From an uncultured Clostridia bacterium (GTDB lineage: Bacteria > Bacillota > Clostridia > TANB77 > CAG-508): 64,000 bases of DNA. Of the stretch, positions 37,366-44,751 are shown in pieces. The stretch spans positions 62,001 through 126,000 of the forward strand of contig CAKPKJ010000003.1 of assembly GCA_934167445.1 (NCBI GenBank). The letters are read 5' to 3'. The first letter of the stretch is position 1, and the number at the start of each line of letters is the position of its first letter. Below the pieces are notes generated by a model. It saw nothing but the letters and a program-made list of their open reading frames with translations. It ran no database searches and had not been told where the DNA came from. Made by a program: the position numbers and the translations under genes.

Positions 37366-38762
37366 TAAGTTTCCTCATTTTCTTCTTTTTCTAATTCTTC
37401 CATAGCTTCTGCTATTTTTACCATAATTGCACATTCAATTCTTTTTCTAAATAATTTACATCCATATTCATAAACACCATTTATTGTTCCTGTTGTATGA
37501 TAGCTATTTGCAGCACAACCACCACTACAATATAATTTAGCCCAACAATGTTCACATTCTTTACGAGAATATACGTTACATAATTTAAATTCATCTCTTA
37601 ATTCAGTATTTTTTACTCCATCCCATACATTTCCCATTAAGAATTTTTTATCGCCAACAAATTGGTGGCAAGGGTATAAATCTCCATTTGGAGTTACTGC
37701 TAAATATTCTGTTCCAGAACCACATCCTGTAATTCTTTTATAAATACATGGTCCTCCTGATAAATCTATCATATAGTGATAAAATGTAAATGGATTTCCT
37801 TCTTTTTTTCTTTTTATCATTTCTTTGGCTAAAATTTCATATTGCTCATATAATTTGTCTAAATCTTCTTCTCTTAATGCATAATCTGTATCTGGTTTAG
37901 ATACAACTGGTTCCATTGATAATTCTTTAAATCCTAAATCTGCCATATGGAATATGTCATTTGTAAAATCTAAGTTATTACGCGTAAATGTCCCTCTCAT
38001 ATAATATTCTTTGTTTCCTCTTTTTTGTACAAAATTTTGGAATTTTGGTACTATTACATCATAACTTCCTTCTCCATTTGGTTTCTTTCTTTTTGCATCA
38101 TTTATTTCTTTTCTTCCATCTAAGCTTAATACAACATTATTCATTTCTTTATTCAAAAAGTCTATAACATCATCATCTAAAAGCATTCCGTTTGTTGTTA
38201 GTGTAAATCTAAAATGTTTATTATTTTCTTTCTCTATGCTTCTTGCATATGCTACTAATTGTTTTACAACATCGAAATTTACTAATGGTTCTCCACCAAA
38301 AAAGTCAACTTCTAAATTTTTTCTCGTTCCAGAATTTTTAACTAAAAAATCTAATGCTTGTTTTCCAACTTCATAACTCATTATTGCATCTTGTCCATGA
38401 TATTTTCCTTGTCCTGCAAAACAATATTCACAATTCAAATTGCAAGTATGTGCAACATGCAAGCATAAAGCTTTTATTACTGTATCTCTTTTTTTAAGAT
38501 CTAAATTTTTTCCTTTAAATATATCGTTTGTAAATAATTGTTTATTTTCGATAAGTTCGTCAACACCTGCTATTGCTTCTTTTATTTCTTCTTGTTTTAG
38601 GTTTGGATATTTATCAGATATCATTTTTTCGATTTTTGATTTTTCTACTTTTTCATCATACAATTTTATAATGTCATATGTTACATCATCGACACAATGA
38701 ACAGCTCCACTAAATGTGTCTAAAACTATATTAAATCCATTTAATTTATATTGGTGTATCAT
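37365..38762 (-). CDS. scfB: SCIFF peptide radical-SAM maturase
   Basis: 465 residues. An N-terminal peptide-recognition (RRE-like) region covers about 1-90. The radical-SAM cluster CNLNCEYC lies at 107-114, then FFGGEPLVNF. A C-terminal SPASM domain has CGSGTEYLAVTPNGDLYPCHQF and CEHCWAKLYCSGGC, binding extra iron-sulfur clusters. Members form thioether crosslinks from Cys residues of the SCIFF precursor. The precursor gene lies upstream at 38928-39074. AAAGGAG before the ATG. Confidence 0.95.
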   Translation of the reverse strand: MIHQYKLNGFNIVLDTFSGAVHCVDDVTYDIIKLYDEKVEKSKIEKMISDKYPNLKQEEIKEAIAGVDELIENKQLFTNDIFKGKNLDLKKRDTVIKALCLHVAHTCNLNCEYCFAGQGKYHGQDAIMSYEVGKQALDFLVKNSGTRKNLEVDFFGGEPLVNFDVVKQLVAYARSIEKENNKHFRFTLTTNGMLLDDDVIDFLNKEMNNVVLSLDGRKEINDAKRKKPNGEGSYDVIVPKFQNFVQKRGNKEYYMRGTFTRNNLDFTNDIFHMADLGFKELSMEPVVSKPDTDYALREEDLDKLYEQYEILAKEMIKRKKEGNPFTFYHYMIDLSGGPCIYKRITGCGSGTEYLAVTPNGDLYPCHQFVGDKKFLMGNVWDGVKNTELRDEFKLCNVYSRKECEHCWAKLYCSGGCAANSYHTTGTINGVYEYGCKLFRKRIECAIMVKIAEAMEELEKEENEET

Positions 38763-38815
38763 TTTTTCTCTCCTTTATTAGTATATCTTTTAGTATTTAT
38801 TTCAAATCAATCTCT

Positions 38816-38901
38816 AAGCAGAAACAAAGTTACGTTTTTTAATTTGTTTATACTCTGCTTTAAGCAAATTAAAGTGCCGACAATTTTTCTTTTGTGCCGG
38901 C
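38816..38901 (-). promoter_or_regulatory. Two stem-loops between the SCIFF peptide and maturase genes
   Basis: One hairpin directly after the peptide gene (arms GCCGACAA and TTGTGCCGGC, 38876-38901). A second longer one (AAGCAGA and TCTGCTT, 38816-38860) has an inner AACAAA/TTTGTT pair. Neither has a terminal T run, so they may limit or process read-through, giving more peptide than maturase mRNA. Inference. Confidence 0.45.
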
Positions 38902-38927
38902 AACCTTTCTTATTATTTACTTAAAAT

Positions 38928-39074
38928 TTATTTGTTTGCATTTTCGCATTTTTGATTTGCTACACCACAAGATGTTTTACAAGCTGATTGGCAAGATGTT
39001 TGGCATTCTCCGCATCCTCCATTTGCTTGACTTTTTTCTAAATTACGTGTATTTAATGTTACTATTCTTTTCAT
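38928..39074 (-). CDS. scfA: SCIFF ribosomal peptide precursor (six cysteines in about forty-five residues)
   Basis: 48-residue peptide starting MKRIVTLNTRNLEKSQ, then a Gly-Gly followed by six cysteines at 21, 24, 28, 32, 36 and 43, and ending NANK. The basic leader and six-Cys core are the SCIFF signature, nearly universal in Clostridia. GGAGGAG lies just before the ATG. The radical-SAM maturase is the next gene. The function of the mature peptide is not known. Confidence 0.95.
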   Translation of the reverse strand: MKRIVTLNTRNLEKSQANGGCGECQTSCQSACKTSCGVANQKCENANK

Positions 39075-39199
39075 TTTTATCTCCTCCGTTTAACTATAAT
39101 ACTTTTAGTATTATAGCACGAATCTCTCTACGTGTCAACGTTTTAGACCCCCTTAAATTTTGCTTTGCCAAACCATTAAATAGCTAATATTTTATTCTT

Positions 39200-39244
39200 A
39201 AAATGCTTGAGATATAAGTTTTTTAACTATATCCCAGCATTTTA
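39200..39244 (-). terminator. Terminator of the spoIIIA operon
   Basis: Long imperfect stem (AAAATGCT and GATATA arms) at 39200-39244, beyond the spoIIIAH stop, loop TTTTTT-type, T-rich tail on the minus strand. Confidence 0.75.
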
Positions 39245-39266
39245 GAAATAAAATTATATGCCAATC

Positions 39267-39968
39267 TTATTTTGTTGATATATGTATATTTTCTATCTTT
39301 GCCTTCATTTCTCTTGATATTATATTTTGAATTTGTGCAACTTCTTCTTGTTTCAATTCTTCTTTTCCAATAATTACACTTACACTATCGCCATTTACAA
39401 ATATTATAGCATTATTAAATCCTTTGGTTTGTAATAAATTTTCACTTACCATTATACTATTTTTTGTATCATTTATTTTTGTTATTTCTTGTGTTGCAGA
39501 CTGTTTTTGCGTTTCAAGCGAATTCGCGCTATTTAATACTTTTTCATATGTTTCTAACATTTGTGAGTACATTGTATCTCTTTCTAATTTTGATTTTGTA
39601 AAATAATCATCACTTACATTACTACTTGTTTCTGCTGTATTACTGTTTGTTGCATTACTATTACTAGAAGCACTATTTAAAGCACTGCTGTTTGTTTCTT
39701 CTATTTTATTATCTCCTTCTTTGCTGCCATTTTGTTGGCTACTTTCTTTCGAATTTTGTTCATTATTTTCAGTAGAATTTTCTGATACAGCATTACTACT
39801 TACTAACCTTGCATCTCCAACATTTGCCAGTTCAGATGTTGTATTTATATCTTGACTACTTGCTTGTAATGATTTTTCTGTATTTGTAGAATAATTTAGA
39901 TATCCTGCAACCATCAATAACACGGCTATTGCATAGATAACAATTTGATTTTTCTTTAATAATTTCAT
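39267..39968 (-). CDS. spoIIIAH: Stage III sporulation protein AH
   Basis: 233 residues: short cytoplasmic start, one transmembrane helix (about 9-25), a long Ser/Asn/Glu-rich linker (about 40-120), then the conserved C-terminal domain (YFTKSKLERDTMYSQMLETY, NAIIFVNGDSVSVIIG). In characterised species it pairs with SpoIIQ across the two membranes around the forespore. Last gene of the operon; AAGGAGG before the ATG. Confidence 0.92.
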   Translation of the reverse strand: MKLLKKNQIVIYAIAVLLMVAGYLNYSTNTEKSLQASSQDINTTSELANVGDARLVSSNAVSENSTENNEQNSKESSQQNGSKEGDNKIEETNSSALNSASSNSNATNSNTAETSSNVSDDYFTKSKLERDTMYSQMLETYEKVLNSANSLETQKQSATQEITKINDTKNSIMVSENLLQTKGFNNAIIFVNGDSVSVIIGKEELKQEEVAQIQNIISREMKAKIENIHISTK

Positions 39969-40021
39969 TTTTATCCACTACCTCCTTAATACTTTAATCA
40001 AATCAAAAAACTTTCTATATT

Positions 40022-40649
40022 TTAATTCATTTCAAATACTTGTATTTTATGTGTTGCAAGTCCCGTTACTGCTTCAACTGCTTGAATCACATTTGTTTTT
40101 ACAGTTGCATTATTAGCTCCTTGTGCTGTTATTATTGCACCTTCAATTTTAGGTTGTATTATTTTTTGTGTTATTGGTGTCTTTTTCCCATCTTCTTCTT
40201 GATATATTATATCTTTTTGTGTATCTGTTTCCTGAATTTTTCGGTTTCCTCCAGATGTATCTGTTTCATCTGTAGAACTTGTCTTTGAGGTTTCATTATA
40301 CATTGCAACTGTTTCACTACTTTCCGAATAATTCAAACATACTTCTACATCCCCAACTCCTTGGATTTTTGATAATATATTTTTTAATTTTTCTTCTAAC
40401 CCGTGTATTTCCTTGGTTTGGCACATCTGTATTTGTTTGTACCTGCTCTGTTGATGCTAATTTTTTTGATGTATCATTATTATTTTGTTGATTTGTAGTT
40501 TTACTTCCATTCCAAATTATATTTATTGCAACAACTGTTATTATTAATATAACCACAAAAAAGACTAAATTTTCTATCTTTTTTTTATTATTTCCATTTG
40601 GTTGTTCTTCTCCATTTTTCAATAATTCTTTTAATTTATTTCCAAACAT
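40022..40649 (-). CDS. spoIIIAG: Stage III sporulation protein AG, split by +1 frameshift at CGG
   Basis: The first frame (40649-40404) gives 82 residues: start MFGNKLKELLK, a transmembrane helix (VFFVVILIITVVAINIIW) and a polar linker ending NQGNT. The next codon is CGG (40403-40401). Reading on in that frame gives about 28 unrelated residues and a stop. Skipping the C (40403) reads GGG TTA GAA and gives GLEEKLKNILSKIQGVGDVEV, the conserved SpoIIIAG domain, to the end (208 residues in total). SpoIIIAG forms a large ring in the mother-cell membrane. Its start overlaps spoIIIAF by 19 bases. Confidence 0.9.
40401..40403 (-). other. +1 recoding site in spoIIIAG (ACA CGG G)
   Basis: In-frame CGG after ACA; skipping C gives GGG (Gly). 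Not in a C run, so not a homopolymer error. Confidence 0.75.
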
Positions 40650-41272
40650 TTTTCTTTCACCCCATATTCATTTATAAGAATTTCTTTAATATTTTGAACA
40701 TCTTCCTGTGTTATTTTACTTTTAGCATTATTCTTTTGCTTTTCATTTGGTTGGTCTTTTGAAATTGTTGTATCAACTTTCTTTATTTTCTCTATTTCTG
40801 TTACTACTTTGTTTTCAATTTTTTGTTTTTCTTCATTGCTTACGTTATTTTCTTCACTTTTTTCTACTTGTAATTTTATTTTAATAATTGTATTTTCTTC
40901 GCCTGATTTTTGTTCTTCAGCAATCTTTGCCTTTACTTTACAACTTATCGCTTTATATCCTTGCTCTTGCAATTTGTTTTTTATGTTATTTTCTAATTCT
41001 TTTTCATATAATTCTTGTATTCTTTCATTCATACTTGTTTTGTCTACTGTATTATTTTGAGTCAATGTATAATTATCTATATCTACTGATGATATTTCTA
41101 ATTTTTCTTTGTTTTTTACAAATGGTGCTATTATGTTGAATATAACAAATATGCCTAACACTACCCTTATATATTTTTTTGTTTTGTTATTTGGCAATAT
41201 CATTTCAAATATTGATACTAAAACTATTACTACTCCTAAGTTTTTAGCCCAACTGCTTAAAAATTCAATCAT
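40631..41272 (-). CDS. spoIIIAF: Stage III sporulation protein AF
   Basis: 213 residues: two N-terminal membrane helices (about 10-28 and 36-52, including FEMILPNNKTKKYIRVVLGI) and a C-terminal soluble domain. It ends with the conserved LINEYGVKEKCLEI. Intact in one frame with no CGG codon. Lies between spoIIIAE and spoIIIAG; its 3' end overlaps the spoIIIAG start. Confidence 0.9.
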   Translation of the reverse strand: MIEFLSSWAKNLGVVIVLVSIFEMILPNNKTKKYIRVVLGIFVIFNIIAPFVKNKEKLEISSVDIDNYTLTQNNTVDKTSMNERIQELYEKELENNIKNKLQEQGYKAISCKVKAKIAEEQKSGEENTIIKIKLQVEKSEENNVSNEEKQKIENKVVTEIEKIKKVDTTISKDQPNEKQKNNAKSKITQEDVQNIKEILINEYGVKEKCLEIN

Positions 41273-41282
41273 TTATATTCCC

Positions 41283-42438
41283 CTATCTATACATTATTAC
41301 TCCATTCGACATTTTTACAACCAATGCAGTTCCTATTATTAGCATAAAGCTTACTGTAAATAATATTCCTAGAAATATTTTAAAAACATCTCCTATTTCT
41401 TCTAATAAACTTGATATTTTTGAATCGGCTATTGTCTGTGTTACTACTGCAATAAGCTTATATGACATCATTAATATTGTTAGTTTAATAATTGGTGCTA
41501 TACATATTCCAATTATTACTATTATACCTATTACTCCTACTGCATTTTTTAATATAACTCCACACCCTAAAACTGTATCTACCGCATCTCCCAATATTTT
41601 TCCTACAACTGGTACTGCTGAACTAACTACCGCTTTTGTAGTTTTGGCTGTAATTCCATCAACACTGCTAGATAGTGTTCCTTCTAATGATATTACTCCA
41701 ACAAAAATAGTTAAAACAATTCCTAGAAACCATACTATTCCAGATTTTAAGAATTTCGCCAATTTATCAACCTGTATTTGATCAGATATTTTTGAAATTA
41801 TTACTAAGCTTGTAAATACCAGTACTAACGGTATTACCAATGTTTGTATTAAGTTACATACAAAATTTATTAGAAATAATATAATTGGTTCTAATACTGT
41901 ACTTGTTGTTACACTTCCCGCGTATGTTATAAGTGTTATTAGTAATGGCACTAATATCTGCATAAAAGCCACTAAATTGTTTGTTGTTACTTGCACAAGT
42001 TTTATTATTTCTGTAAAATTTGCCATTATAATTGTTACTATTAAAATATATTGTACATAATATACCATTTTTGCAATCCCATCATTTTCTAGTCCATCTC
42101 CAATTGCTTTTAATATTGCACTAATAAGTATTATTACTAAAATGCTTCCTAATGCTTTGATATTGTTTTTTACTTCTTTTCCGGAACAAATCCCATATTT
42201 TTTTTGCTATATTAGAATTATTAACTTCTCCTTTTATTGCATTATTTAATAAATCACTTACATTTATATTTTCAAAAAATTCTCCTCCATATTTTTGTGC
42301 ACTGTCTATAAAATCATTTATTCTAAATTCACTTTGCTGACTTTTCAAAGTTTCTTCTGTGTTTTCACAATATGTATTATTTATTGGAATTATTAAAATT
42401 ATAATAAATGTTATTAATATAACTATTCCTTTTTTCAT
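41283..42438 (-). CDS. spoIIIAE: Stage III sporulation protein AE, split by +1 frameshift at CGG
   Basis: The first frame gives a signal-like start (MKKGIVILITFIIILI) and, to the break, 85 residues ending KKIWDLF. Then comes CGG (42183-42181). In that frame translation stops 20 codons later. Skipping the C reads GGA AAA GAA and continues GKEVKNNIKALGSILVIILI, then six to seven membrane helices to a stop at 41283; 384 residues in total, near the normal length. Family members are polytopic membrane proteins of the SpoIIIA channel. AAAGGAG before the ATG. Confidence 0.9.
42181..42183 (-). other. +1 recoding site in spoIIIAE (UUC CGG A)
   Basis: In-frame CGG; skipping C gives GGA (Gly) and restores the frame. 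Confidence 0.75.
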
Positions 42439-42448
42439 ATGTACTCCT

Positions 42449-42835
42449 TTAAGGCAATATTTTTAATATTATTTCTAACAGGCTTGATATTATTGGAATA
42501 GACATTGATATTATGATTATTTTTGCTCCTATTTCCATTTTGTTTGCAATTGCAACCTCTCCAGCATCTTTACATATGCTAACTGCAAATTCTGATAAAA
42601 ATGCGATTCCTGTAATTTTTATTAATAATGTTAAGAATTCAGTATTTATAGATGCTTTACTTGCTAATGATTGTAATAAATTTATAATTCCTGTTAACTT
42701 ATCTACTACTATAAATAATATCAATGTACCTGCAATTAGACTTACATATATTACAAATTCCGGCTTGTACTGTTTTAGCATAACAATTATAATTAAAGCA
42801 ATTAGACCAATTCCAATTATTTTTAATATTTCCAT
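42449..42835 (-). CDS. spoIIIAD: Stage III sporulation protein AD
   Basis: 128 residues with four hydrophobic helices and the family segment LKQYKPEFVIYVSLIAG, then ITGIAFLSEFAVSICKDAGE and a closing helix. Intact. Small membrane subunit encoded between AC and AE, as in all known loci. Confidence 0.93.
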   Translation of the reverse strand: MEILKIIGIGLIALIIIVMLKQYKPEFVIYVSLIAGTLILFIVVDKLTGIINLLQSLASKASINTEFLTLLIKITGIAFLSEFAVSICKDAGEVAIANKMEIGAKIIIISMSIPIISSLLEIILKILP

Positions 42836-42913
42836 TGTTATCCATCCTTTTCTGTTTTTTTATTAAAGTAGACCAACCTTTTTATTCTAATATTTTCTTT
42901 ATTGTCTTTATTT

Positions 42914-43108
42914 TTATAAATTAAATACTGTCCTTACTGTACCAAATAATCCACTTATTTCTTTTATAACCATTGTTAGAACTATTATTAAACCTGCTAA
43001 AGTTGTCATCATAGCTTGGTCTTCTCTTCCAGCTCTTACTAATACTTGATATAAAACTGCTACTAAAATTCCTATTGCGGCTATTTTAAATAATAAATTT
43101 ATATCCAT
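42914..43108 (-). CDS. spoIIIAC: Stage III sporulation protein AC
   Basis: 64 residues, two membrane helices, with DINLLFKIAAIGILVAVLYQ and the connecting REDQAMMTTLAGLI. A longer frame begins with ATGGAGG, which is the ribosome-binding site itself, so the ATG at 43108 is the start. Intact. Confidence 0.93.
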   Translation of the reverse strand: MDINLLFKIAAIGILVAVLYQVLVRAGREDQAMMTTLAGLIIVLTMVIKEISGLFGTVRTVFNL

Positions 43109-43127
43109 TTTTGCCTCCATTTTATTT

Positions 43128-43637
43128 TTAGGCTAAAATTATCACAATTGTCATTCCTAAGATAGTTCCTAGCCTTGTATATAGTTTTTCATTTTTTTGT
43201 CTTGCCGATATCGCATCTTGTATCTGTTCTTCTATAAATTTTTCTGTTATTTCTATTTGACTTATTTGCCCTTCTGAATCAGTCTGTCCAAGTAGTTTAG
43301 CTAATGTTTTTATTGCCCTTTTGTCTTCATTATTTAAATTTGCATTTGCTTCATCTACTGATTCCTGCCAAGCAGTCTCTGCTGTACTTTCTTTCATTTT
43401 TTCCTTTGCATCTACAAAAATATTTTTTATATTTTTGGTTGTATTTTGAGCAATTTCAGTAAAGATTTCTGGAATTGGTTCATATGTGAATCTTATTTTT
43501 GTTTTTAATATATTTAATGCTACTTTTATTTCTTCTAACTCTTCTACTCTATATACATATTTTTTTGCCATTGTTCTGCCTATTAAAGTTGATATTATTA
43601 AGATTAAAAAAAGTATTAAATATTTTATCACTTCCAC
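43128..43637 (-). CDS. spoIIIAB: Stage III sporulation protein AB
   Basis: 169 residues, T2SF-like helical protein: one N-terminal membrane helix, then RVEELEEIKVALNILKTKIR, a central LLGQTDSEGQ and a final hydrophobic helix. The start is GTG (43637-43635) after GGGGATGAG; no in-frame ATG is nearby. Intact. Confidence 0.9.
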   Translation of the reverse strand: MEVIKYLILFLILIISTLIGRTMAKKYVYRVEELEEIKVALNILKTKIRFTYEPIPEIFTEIAQNTTKNIKNIFVDAKEKMKESTAETAWQESVDEANANLNNEDKRAIKTLAKLLGQTDSEGQISQIEITEKFIEEQIQDAISARQKNEKLYTRLGTILGMTIVIILA

Positions 43638-43709
43638 TTTACTCTCATCCCCTTTTGATTTCTATATTATATGCTTGTCCTAAAGTTTTAGAACCTCATT
43701 CTTTATATT

Positions 43710-44586
43710 TTATAAAAATATTATTTTTTCTATTTTTTTATTATCTATTAATTCTTTTATACTCTTATTCATTCTTATATCTTCCATATTTTTTCCATGC
43801 ATTGTAAAAATACCTTTTACACCTGAAATCATTGCTTCTTTTATTGCTTCCACATCTTCTTTTGAACCTATTTCGTCACAAGCAATTACTTCTGGGGCCA
43901 TAGAGCGAATTAGCATTTTCATTCCTATTGGTTTAGGTACGTTTTCAATTACATCTGTTCTTATTCCAACATCATTTTGTGGCACACCTTGGTACATTGC
44001 TGCAATTTCACCTCTTTCATCTACTACTCCTACTGTTTTGCCTCTAAAATTAAAGTTTGTTACTCCATTACTAATATTTTTTATCACATCACGTAGCATT
44101 GTTGTTTTTCCTCTTCCTGGGGGAGACACAATAAGGGTGTTATTTATGGTGTTTTCGCCTAAATTTATAACTTGTCCTAAAATTTTTAGACTACAATTTG
44201 CTACTTCTCTTGCAATTCTAAAATTTAAACTTGTAATGTATTTCATATTTATTATTTTTCCGTTTTCTATTACTGCACTTCCTGTTATACCGGATTCTAT
44301 GCCCTCCTTTTACAGTTATAAATCCTTCACATATTTGATTTTTATATGCATAAATAGAATTATTGCATAATTTTTCTACTGTTTGTAATATTTCTGTTTG
44401 GTTTACTTGATATTCTATTACAAGTTCTACATTTCTTAGTTTTAATATTATTGGTCTTTCAGCTCTTATACGTATTTCTTGCAATTCTTGTTCTATTTGA
44501 TAATTTTGTTCTGTGGTATTTTTTAGTAGACTATATATATTACTAGGAAAATACTTATAAATTTCTTCAAGTTTTCTTATTTGCAT
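43710..44586 (-). CDS. spoIIIAA: Stage III sporulation protein AA (ATPase), split by +1 frameshift at CGG
   Basis: The first frame gives the N-terminal domain to VKGGHRI (98 codons), then CGG (44292-44290), and would end 24 codons later. Skipping the C reads GGT ATA ACA GGA and yields GITGSAVIENGKIINMKYIT, then Walker A SPPGRGKTT, VDERGEIAA and the Walker B region VIACDEIG. The total is 291 residues, close to the family length. The Gly at the junction is conserved (GHRxG). The C-terminal end is slightly short. ATPase thought to power the SpoIIIA channel. Confidence 0.9.
44290..44292 (-). other. +1 recoding site in spoIIIAA (AUC CGG U)
   Basis: In-frame CGG; skipping C gives GGU (Gly), the residue conserved at this position. 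Confidence 0.78.
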
Positions 44587-44671
44587 TTTAATTATCCTCT
44601 TTCCCTATGTTTTCTCATCTTTTACTATGTTTTCCTATTACTTACTATTATTTTATTTTGATTACATCCTC

Positions 44672-44712
44672 AAAAAAAAGAAACATATATTAAAATATAT
44701 GCTTCTTTTTTT
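44672..44712 (-). terminator. Terminator of the 44752-46461 gene
   Basis: Stem of A-rich AAAAAAAGAA plus CATATATT with its complement (44672-44690 with 44693-44712), ending in a T run on the minus strand. Separates that gene from spoIIIAA. Confidence 0.75.
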
Positions 44713-44751
44713 ATTTTTAGAACGTATTTTATAAAATTTTAAGTTTATTTT

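Noticed and set aside
38894..39187. Plus-strand reading frame of 97 codons over the SCIFF region
   Set aside because: It is the shadow of the SCIFF gene, has no ribosome-binding site, and the minus strand encodes the six-cysteine peptide.
43680..43712. Second lesion at the end of spoIIIAA (in-frame codons NIKNEVLKL after the stop)
   Set aside because: The family C-terminus is variable and there is no CGG or other mark here, so a natural end is as likely.
40400..44293. Plain sequencing error as the explanation of the frameshifts
   Set aside because: Possible for the two CCGG sites taken alone, but the third site is not a C run and all three extra bases are C before a glycine codon. Not excluded, so read-level checking is named.
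40022..44586. spoIIIAA, AE and AG as ordinary pseudogenes or separate short genes
   Set aside because: All three keep full homology on both sides of a single extra base at identical CGG-to-GGN sites, and neighbours in the operon are intact. Independent decay would give varied lesions. The second halves also lack own ribosome-binding sites at their first methionines.
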